The notes under the pieces were generated by a model. The model was not told the DNA's origin. It saw only the letters and a program-made list of their open reading frames with translations, and did not search any database. This document shows, piece after piece, positions 38,078 to 45,190 of a DNA stretch of 64,000 nucleotides (the stretch's first letter is position 1; each line of letters starts with the position of its first letter). The DNA comes from Pseudomonadota bacterium (lineage in GTDB: Bacteria; Myxococcota_A; UBA796; SXON01): NCBI GenBank assembly GCA_005778355.1, contig SXON01000246.1, positions 22,454 to 86,453 on the forward strand. The letters run 5' to 3'. Made by a program: the position numbers and the translations under genes.

Positions 38078-39366
38078 AAGTTCTCTTCGTATACCCAGGC
38101 TTCCAACGCCACGCCGCGAGCAACCCCGAGCTGCTCGAGTACGTGCCCATGAAGGAGTACCTCGGCTCCCCTTCCCTCGGACTCGCCGCGATCGCTGGCG
38201 CCACCCCGAGGGACTGGGCGGTGGAGTACCGCGACGACCGGCTGCAACCGGCCGACCGGCCCACCGACGCCGACGTCGTCGCGATGAGCTTCTTCACGCC
38301 GGCGGCCTCGCGGGCGCTGCAGCTCGCCGACTACTTCCGGGCGCAGGGCAAGAAGGTCGTCGCCGGCGGCATCTTCCCCACGATGATGCCCGACGAGGTG
38401 CAGCCTCACGTCGACGCGGTGGTGGTGGGCGAGGGCGAGCTCTTGTGGCCGGGGCTGTTGCGCGACGTGCAGAAGGGCGAGCTGCGGCCTCGCTACGTGG
38501 CCGGTGCCGTCGATGTCGACGAGCTGCCCCCGCCCGATCTGTCGATCTACTTCGGCAGCGAGAACGAGGAGTTCCGCCCCGACGACTACCCCTTGCAGGT
38601 GTCGCGAGGCTGTCCCCTCACGTGCCATGCCTGCGCGCTCCCCGGGACCATGGGGCCGAAGGCCCGCGCTCTACCCATGTCACACGTCCTGGCGCAGGCC
38701 CGCCAGATTGCCGAGGGCGGAAGGCGCGCGTGTTTGACCGAGGACACCGGGTGGCTCCCAGGGACAGCCGGCAGCAAGCGCATGATCGAGCTGCTCAAGC
38801 ACCTGGTGGAGAACGGGCGCCCGCTCACCGTGTCGTACATCGGCATCTCGATGCCGATGATCCTCGCGGCGCCGTCGAACTTCCTCAAGCTCGCCAAAGA
38901 CGCCGGGGTCGACATGTTCTACCTGGTGGGCGGCTTCGACCCGGTGACGATGAACGCCTTTTCCGGCGAGAACCCGCGCGCGTACCTGCGAGCGGTCGAC
39001 GCGATCAAGAAGAGCTGGGACCACGGGATCGAGCCTTACACGAGCTTCCTCCTCGGCAACGAGGGTGACGACGAGGGCACCGTCGACCGGATGCTCAGCT
39101 TCGCCACCGAGAGCGGCATCAAGAAGGCCGAGTTCGCGGTCTTCACGCCCTACCCGGGCACGCCGAGCTGGCACAAGCTCGTGGCGGAAGACCGGATCCT
39201 CACCCGCGACTGGTCGAAGTACAACGACGCAAACGTGGTGTTCAAACCGAACAAGATGTCTCCCGAGGCCCTTCACCAGGGCTACCTCCGCCTCTGGCGC
39301 GAGTTCTACGCCGCCCGCCCCGAAGTCCGTGAGCGCTCCGAGTACGAGCGCACCATCCAGTTCTGA
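38074..39366 (+). CDS. B12-binding-domain radical SAM protein
   Basis: N-terminal VKVLFVYPGFQ...DVVAMSFFTPAASRALQLADYFRAQGKKVVAGGIFPTMMPDE...VVVGEGE; SRGCPLTCHAC (Cx3Cx2C). Confidence 0.92.
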   Translation: MKVLFVYPGFQRHAASNPELLEYVPMKEYLGSPSLGLAAIAGATPRDWAVEYRDDRLQPADRPTDADVVAMSFFTPAASRALQLADYFRAQGKKVVAGGIFPTMMPDEVQPHVDAVVVGEGELLWPGLLRDVQKGELRPRYVAGAVDVDELPPPDLSIYFGSENEEFRPDDYPLQVSRGCPLTCHACALPGTMGPKARALPMSHVLAQARQIAEGGRRACLTEDTGWLPGTAGSKRMIELLKHLVENGRPLTVSYIGISMPMILAAPSNFLKLAKDAGVDMFYLVGGFDPVTMNAFSGENPRAYLRAVDAIKKSWDHGIEPYTSFLLGNEGDDEGTVDRMLSFATESGIKKAEFAVFTPYPGTPSWHKLVAEDRILTRDWSKYNDANVVFKPNKMSPEALHQGYLRLWREFYAARPEVRERSEYERTIQF

Positions 39367-39372
39367 GGACGT

Positions 39373-40584
39373 ATGGAACCGACTGCTCTCTACCGCCTGC
39401 CCTGGTCGCTCAACGACAACGTCTTGTCGTGGCTCGAGCCCACCAAGAAGTGCAATATCTACTGCGAAGGTTGTTACTCGACCAACGAGGCCAACAGCCA
39501 CAAGTCACTCAAGGACATCCGCTGCGATCTCGACGTCTTCACGTCGCAACGCAAGATGGATAGCGTGTCGATCGCCGGTGGCGACCCGCTCACCCACCCC
39601 GAGATCGTCGAGATCGTCCGCATCGTCAAACAAGACTACGGGCTCAAGCCGGTGGTCAACACCAACGGCCACGCGATGTCGCCCCAGGTGTTGCGCGAGC
39701 TGAAGAAAGCCGGGCTTCACGGGGTGACGTTCCACGTCGATAGCTCACAATCGCGCCCCGGCCACAAGCGGCGCAGCAACCTCGAGCTCAACGAGCTGCG
39801 CCTGCACTTCGCGAAGATGGTGGCCGAGGAGGGCGGCATCTCCTGCGCCTTCAACAGCACCGTCTTCCGCGACACGATGCACGAGGTGCCCGAGATGATC
39901 CGCTGGGCGCAGGCCCACATGGACATCGTGCACTCGATGGTCTTCATCTTGTTCCGCACCGGCCGGAGCCAGGAGTTCGACTACTGGGCGCAAGACGAGA
40001 AGGTGGGGCTCGACCAGCTCCCCTACTACGACCAGGAGCAGAACCCCACGCCGCTCACGACGCCCGAGCTCTTCGCCGTGATCAAGAAGGAGATCCCCGA
40101 CTTCGAGGCGAGCGCCTTCCTCGGCGGCACCCGCGACCCGAACTCCTTCAAGTGGACGCTGGCCACGCGGGTCGGCAACAGCGACCGCATCTACGGCTAC
40201 GTGGGCCCGCGGTTCATGGAGGCGGTGCAGACCGGGCATCACGTGATGAAGGGCACCTACCTGGCCTACGCGCACCCCTTCCTGCTCAAGCAGGGGCGCG
40301 CCACGATGGGCCTCTTCGCGCCCATCGACCCGAAGATGCGCCAGGCCCTCGCGCGATACACGCGCGACGTCGCGACGCACCCTTCGCGGGCGCTGAAGCG
40401 CCTGCACATGCAGAGCATCGCTTTCATCCAGCCGATCGACATGATGGCCGACGGAGAGGCCAACATGTGTGACGGCTGTCCCGACATGACCGTCCACGAC
40501 GGACAGCTCGTGTGGAGCTGCCGTTTGGACGAGCTCAAGCGTCACGGAACCTTTCTCCGATGTGTCCCGAGGTCAGCATGTTGA
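39373..40584 (+). CDS. radical SAM protein with Cys-containing (SPASM-like?) C-terminus
   Basis: WLEPTKKCNIYCEGCYSTNEA (Cx3Cx2C), VSIAGGDPLTHPEI, C-term MCDGCPDMTVHDGQLVWSCRLDELKRHGTFLRC. Confidence 0.9.
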   Translation: MEPTALYRLPWSLNDNVLSWLEPTKKCNIYCEGCYSTNEANSHKSLKDIRCDLDVFTSQRKMDSVSIAGGDPLTHPEIVEIVRIVKQDYGLKPVVNTNGHAMSPQVLRELKKAGLHGVTFHVDSSQSRPGHKRRSNLELNELRLHFAKMVAEEGGISCAFNSTVFRDTMHEVPEMIRWAQAHMDIVHSMVFILFRTGRSQEFDYWAQDEKVGLDQLPYYDQEQNPTPLTTPELFAVIKKEIPDFEASAFLGGTRDPNSFKWTLATRVGNSDRIYGYVGPRFMEAVQTGHHVMKGTYLAYAHPFLLKQGRATMGLFAPIDPKMRQALARYTRDVATHPSRALKRLHMQSIAFIQPIDMMADGEANMCDGCPDMTVHDGQLVWSCRLDELKRHGTFLRCVPRSAC

Positions 40585-41144
40585 ACAGCCACGATCCGAA
40601 TCGTCGCCCCGCGCCCGCCCTTGGGAGTAAGATCCCGTGGGAGGCACGGGTGCCGCGAAAGACCATCGCTCTCGTCACCGACGCCACCGGCAAGGTGGAG
40701 AGCGCTTCCCCCAGCGCCGACGCCACGCTTGGCAAGGTGGTGGGCCAGCGGTGTGTCGACATTGTCGATGCCCGCGGGCTCGACGGCACCACGGTCTGCA
40801 CCCAGACCTGCGCCGCCTCCTGCACCGATGGCACCCCGGCGGTGGAGGTCCGCGTGAAGGGCAAGACCTGGCGCATGTACTGCGCCGGGGCCGGCCCCCA
40901 CCGCACCGTCACGCTAGCGCCCACCGGTGAGGACATCGACGGCCTGCCGCCGCTCTCGCCGCGCGAGAAAGAAGTGCTCATCCTGGTGGCCGCGGGGCTC
41001 ACCAACGCCCGCATCGCGCGCCGCCTCGACCTGTCGCGCGCCACCGTGCGCACGCACATCGAGCACATCCTCTCCAAGCTGCGCGTGCGTTCTCGCTCGG
41101 CGGCCGTGGCCCGGGCGATGGCCTCGGGGATGCTCGAGGGTTGA
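40560..41144 (+). CDS. LuxR-family transcriptional regulator with N-terminal Cys-rich PAS-like region
   Basis: LSPREKEVLILVAAGLTNARIARRLDLSRATVRTHIEHILSKLRVRSRSAAVARAM (GerE/LuxR HTH). Alternative start 40578. Confidence 0.88.
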   Translation: MCPEVSMLNSHDPNRRPAPALGSKIPWEARVPRKTIALVTDATGKVESASPSADATLGKVVGQRCVDIVDARGLDGTTVCTQTCAASCTDGTPAVEVRVKGKTWRMYCAGAGPHRTVTLAPTGEDIDGLPPLSPREKEVLILVAAGLTNARIARRLDLSRATVRTHIEHILSKLRVRSRSAAVARAMASGMLEG

Positions 41145-41206
41145 GCATCAGGCGCGACCGGTGCAAGCCGGTTGACTCGGGCGTCCGAGGCGCTACGCTA
41201 GCCGGC

Positions 41207-41560
41207 ATGAGCGCGACCGCTGCCGACCTCGCCGCGAAGCTGCGCATGCGGCAGGCCACGGCACGCCAGCGTGACGCGGTCCTCACGGCGGGCCGGCTCG
41301 GCGGGGTCGATCAGGCTGCGGCCTTGCTCCGGGAGCGTTTCGGCGCCAGCCGCGTCGTCTTGATCGGGTCGCTCGCCCGAGAGGCGAGCGTCTCGGACAG
41401 CGATGTGGATCTCGTTGTTGTCGGCGTTCCGATGCGGGACCACACGAGCGCGGTGCTCGAACTGGAACGGCTCTTCGCTTGCCCGGTCGACTTGATCCAC
41501 CTCGAGTCGGCACACCCGGCCATGCGCGCCACCATTGAGCAAGAAGGGCGCGAGTTGTGA
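41207..41560 (+). CDS. MNT-type minimal nucleotidyltransferase (MntA-like antitoxin)
   Basis: VVLIGSLAREASVSDSDVDLVVV = GSx10DxD. Confidence 0.82.
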   Translation: MSATAADLAAKLRMRQATARQRDAVLTAGRLGGVDQAAALLRERFGASRVVLIGSLAREASVSDSDVDLVVVGVPMRDHTSAVLELERLFACPVDLIHLESAHPAMRATIEQEGREL

Positions 41561-42048
41561 GCACGGGCCTCGAACGACTGCGGGCACAGATCCTCGCGGA
41601 TCGCCAGAGCCTCGCGGTTCAGATTGCCGAGTTGGCGGAAGTCGAAAATTGTGTCGATCCCGGGCAAACCGCTCGCGCGGCCTGGGCGCTGCACCATGGG
41701 TACTCGGCCGTCGAGGCGATGCTGGAACGCGTGGCCCGAGCCATCGAGGGCGGCGCCCCGACCGGGCCCGAGTGGCACCGGGAGCTGCTCGACGCCGCGG
41801 CGCTCGAACTCGGCGGCCTGCGACCAGCGATCTTGTCGCGACCCACCGTCGGGCACCTCCATCACCTCCGTGCATTCCGTCACTTCGCTCGCCACGGCTA
41901 TGGCTCCGCGTTCGACCCGGTGCTCGTCCAACAATGCGCGGCGCACCTTCACGACTGCGCGGCGGAACTCGCCGCCGACCTCGACCGCTTCGACGCGTTC
42001 CTCGCCGAGGTCATCCGGCGGGCGTCCACCACGTCGAACTCCGCTTGA
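41557..42048 (+). CDS. HEPN-domain protein (HepT-like toxin)
   Basis: Helical protein; LRAFRHFARHGYGSAFD contains Rx4HxY; GTGA overlap with the MNT gene. Confidence 0.8.
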   Translation: MSTGLERLRAQILADRQSLAVQIAELAEVENCVDPGQTARAAWALHHGYSAVEAMLERVARAIEGGAPTGPEWHRELLDAAALELGGLRPAILSRPTVGHLHHLRAFRHFARHGYGSAFDPVLVQQCAAHLHDCAAELAADLDRFDAFLAEVIRRASTTSNSA

Positions 42049-42458
42049 CCACCGGGAGCTGCCTCTGCGGCGCGGTTCGCTACGAGGCGAGCGGGCCGCT
42101 CACGCCTGTCACTTACTGCCACTGCTCGATGTGTCGACGCTGGCACGGCCACGTGGGCGCCTACACCGCCGTCGACCGCGAGGCGTTCCGGCTGGTGGAA
42201 GACCGTGGCCTGCGCTGGTACGCCTCCTCGCCCGCGGTGCGGCGTGGCTTCTGCGGCGAGTGTGGATCCAGCGTGCTCTTCGACGAGGAGGGGCTGTCGA
42301 AGATGTGCATCACCGCGGGGACGCTCGACTCGCCGACCGGCACGCGCGAGGGGGCCCACATCTACGCCGCGAGCAAGGGCGACTACTACGAGATTCACGG
42401 GCCGCTCCCGGCCTACGACGAGTTCCCGCGGCCGGTGGCGAAACCCGGGACGAGCTGA
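42045..42458 (+). CDS. GFA (CENP-V/GFA) family protein
   Basis: TTGSCLCGAVRYEASGPLTPVTYCHCSMCRRWHG...RGFCGECGSSVLF; TTG start. Confidence 0.88.
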   Translation: MTTGSCLCGAVRYEASGPLTPVTYCHCSMCRRWHGHVGAYTAVDREAFRLVEDRGLRWYASSPAVRRGFCGECGSSVLFDEEGLSKMCITAGTLDSPTGTREGAHIYAASKGDYYEIHGPLPAYDEFPRPVAKPGTS

Positions 42459-42466
42459 GCGGCGCC

Positions 42467-43726
42467 TCACGCCGCCACCACCTTCTTCGCAAAGGCCTTA
42501 GACCAGTCGATGCGCCCAGTGAGCTGCATCAGGGCGAAGAGCGTGACGATCCCGAGCACGGTGATGGTGAGCCCGGTGAAGCCGTCGAAGAAGTGCGCCG
42601 TCGCGAAGCCAACCTGGTAGAGCAGCTGCGCGAGACCGGCCTCCACGAAGGCGAAGCGCGCGCCCACCACCAGCCGCAGATAGCTCACCACCAGGAGCAC
42701 GCTCACCCCGGCGCTCACACCGAAGGCCCACTCGATGGGGAGATGATCGGCGCTGTAGGCGAACAACAAGTTGAAGGCGAAGAAGGCCGCCGCGATGAAC
42801 AGGTAGTTGATGGGGTGTACCTGCTGCTCGCGCAAAAGCCCGAGCACGTAGATCCACAGGAAGAACAAGCCGAGCGACAGGGGCGCCGACACCGCCAGCT
42901 CGGTGGCCAGTTCCCCCGGCTGGATGCGGGTGGGCATGATCATGCCGGCGCCGAAGCCCGTCACCACCGAGGCGAAGTCCCAGCGCAGGTCCCAGCCCTG
43001 CCCATTGTCGTTTTTCGCGGTGGGTGACAAGCCGGGCACGGGGAAGTCGATGCGGTCGAAGTCGGTGACCATCGCCAACTGGAAGTCCTTCACCTGCGCC
43101 ACGCCCTGCGAGGGCTGGTACTGCCAGCTGTCGGCGCCGCGGCTCCGGTACGACACGCCGAGGGTGACGGTCTGGCCCGGCTCGATCCACACCGCGGTGC
43201 TCACCGCACCGGCCTGGGGGACGGCGCTCACCTCGGCGCCATCCACCACGAAGCGGAAGTCGTCGTACATCGCGTTCTCGTCGGGAAAGCGAAAGGTCAC
43301 GTCCAGCGCGCGACGCACGGTGTCGTCGCTGGTGACCGTCCAGGTGCCGCCGAAGTCCACGTCGTAGAGCGGGAACCAGAAGAGGCCCCGGCGACGCTCG
43401 TCGAGGTGGAGCTTCACGTCGGCGCGGGTCGAGGCGGGCGCGAGCGCCCGGGTGCGCGTCTCCATGCGCCGGTCGTAGCGGGTGGTGATCACCGTGCCGT
43501 TGGCGTCGGTCACGTCGCGCTTCTCCACCACCTCTTCCTCCCAGCGCAGCTGAAACTCCGGGGCGCGCTGCACCTGGGCGTTGCCCCAGAGGGCGCCCAC
43601 CTCCTGGCGGATGCTCCAGCGCGCGCTGTTGCTGCGGGAGTCGGTCACGCCGGCGAGCACGAACCAGCTCACGGCGGTGAGGATGAATACGAAGACGATG
43701 CCGACGGCTCTGAGGATGAGATTCAA
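42467..43726 (-). CDS. CreD-like inner membrane protein
   Basis: QVHPINYLFIAAAFFAFNLLFAYSADHLPIEWAFGVSAGVSVLLVVSYLR plus large N-terminal extracytoplasmic domain. Confidence 0.65.
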   Translation of the reverse strand: MNLILRAVGIVFVFILTAVSWFVLAGVTDSRSNSARWSIRQEVGALWGNAQVQRAPEFQLRWEEEVVEKRDVTDANGTVITTRYDRRMETRTRALAPASTRADVKLHLDERRRGLFWFPLYDVDFGGTWTVTSDDTVRRALDVTFRFPDENAMYDDFRFVVDGAEVSAVPQAGAVSTAVWIEPGQTVTLGVSYRSRGADSWQYQPSQGVAQVKDFQLAMVTDFDRIDFPVPGLSPTAKNDNGQGWDLRWDFASVVTGFGAGMIMPTRIQPGELATELAVSAPLSLGLFFLWIYVLGLLREQQVHPINYLFIAAAFFAFNLLFAYSADHLPIEWAFGVSAGVSVLLVVSYLRLVVGARFAFVEAGLAQLLYQVGFATAHFFDGFTGLTITVLGIVTLFALMQLTGRIDWSKAFAKKVVAA

Positions 43727-43850
43727 GGGTTCTCCACGGACAGGAGCACCCTAGGCCGGCGGTGTGCGCGAGCCCGACCACGCCCGTGCCGGCCCCCGGG
43801 ACGAACGGTGCAAGGACGGTGCAGGGGTCAACCGCGTTACAGCCGCGCGC

Positions 43851-44519
43851 ATGGTCCCGAACCTAAAACTCCCCGCGCCGGTCTCCCTGGTCTACGCGGC
43901 CGCCACGCCGCCGTTGCTCGTGAAGGGTCGCTGCGTGTCCCAGGCGGGCAATGAGCTCACCCTCGACGTGCCGGAGGGCACCGATCTCCCCGCCGGTCAC
44001 TCGGTGATCGTCGACTTCTCCGCCGAGGCGGGGGTGTCGCGGGTGATCGCCACGGTGGGCCTGAGCGAGGGCACGCGCCTCCTGGTGAAGGTCACCCGGG
44101 TACCCACCCCCGAGAAGCGCGAGTATCCCCGCATGAACGGCGGGATCACGCTGAAGTACTTCGTCATCTCGGGCAACAACCCCGACGCGGTCGACGCCTG
44201 GCTCAAGGGCGGCAACGCCACGGGCAAGCTCTACGAGCCCGACCCCTTCATGAACTTCAGTGTCACCGGGCTCGCCTTCGACGACCTCGACACCTGCAGC
44301 GACGGCGACACCCTCGCCTTCACGCTCAACGTCCCCGGCGTGTCGCACACCTGGCGTGGCGCCGCCCGCGTGGTGCGCATCTGGAAAATCCCCATCGACG
44401 AGCGCGACGAGAGCATTCCTGCCACTCACCGCATCGCGGTCCACTTCAGCGTCTTGCCCGAAGACGCCGCGGAAGCGCTCCGCGTGCACACCCAGCGCAT
44501 CCAGGAGGCTTGGCTTTGA
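43851..44519 (+). CDS. PilZ-like domain protein
   Basis: KREYPRMNGGITLKYFV ... NFSVTGLAFD ... GDTLAFTLNVPG ... GAARVVRIWKI ... HRIAVHF. Confidence 0.7.
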   Translation: MVPNLKLPAPVSLVYAAATPPLLVKGRCVSQAGNELTLDVPEGTDLPAGHSVIVDFSAEAGVSRVIATVGLSEGTRLLVKVTRVPTPEKREYPRMNGGITLKYFVISGNNPDAVDAWLKGGNATGKLYEPDPFMNFSVTGLAFDDLDTCSDGDTLAFTLNVPGVSHTWRGAARVVRIWKIPIDERDESIPATHRIAVHFSVLPEDAAEALRVHTQRIQEAWL

Positions 44520-45190
44520 TCCGCGATCGTCTCAAGGCAGCTGTCAAGAAAGTCGCCATCAAGGCCTTTGGCATGGAGTGGGAGGCGGAGAACATCCCCG
44601 AGAACGAGTCGCTCAAGAAGCGCGCCGCCCCGGCCTCCATCGATCCCAACGTGATCCCTAAGGTGGTGGATGGCTCGGGCGACACCCCCGGCCCGAAGCA
44701 CTTCGAGAAGATCGGCCGCACCTGGCTGGCCTCCCAGGTGATCAGCAATGTGTCGCCCTACATCATCGACATCCGTCATCCCAAGGAGTGCGCTGCTGGC
44801 ACGCTCCCCGGCGCAGTCGCGTTGCCCGGCGACCAGGTGAAGTCGCGACTCGAACTGCTCCCCGGCAAGGACATCCGCGTCACGGTGTACGACCAGACCG
44901 GCAGCGCCGAGTCCGACCAGCTCGCCACCTGGCTGCGCGAGCAGGGCTGGGGTCTCGCCCGCATGTTGCAGGGTGGCTACGCCGAGTGGCTCGAGCACGG
45001 CGAGCCCATCACCACGCCACAGCCCCCCGAAGGTGCCAAGTACCACCTTGGTAATCCCGTGGAGATCAAGAAGGTTGGCCGCGGCTACGTGCAGGCGGTG
45101 GCCCTCGACGGCGGCAAGGCCGTCTACACCGTGCTGATCGAAGACGGCACGGTGAAGGCGGGGGTGAAGGAGAAGGAGCTTGCTGGGTAG
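44510..45190 (+). CDS. rhodanese-like domain protein lacking catalytic Cys
   Basis: YIIDIRHPKECAAGTLPGAVALPGDQVKSRLELLPGKDIRVTVYDQTGSAESDQLATWLREQGWGLARMLQGGYAEWLEHG. Confidence 0.78.
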   Translation: MALIRDRLKAAVKKVAIKAFGMEWEAENIPENESLKKRAAPASIDPNVIPKVVDGSGDTPGPKHFEKIGRTWLASQVISNVSPYIIDIRHPKECAAGTLPGAVALPGDQVKSRLELLPGKDIRVTVYDQTGSAESDQLATWLREQGWGLARMLQGGYAEWLEHGEPITTPQPPEGAKYHLGNPVEIKKVGRGYVQAVALDGGKAVYTVLIEDGTVKAGVKEKELAG

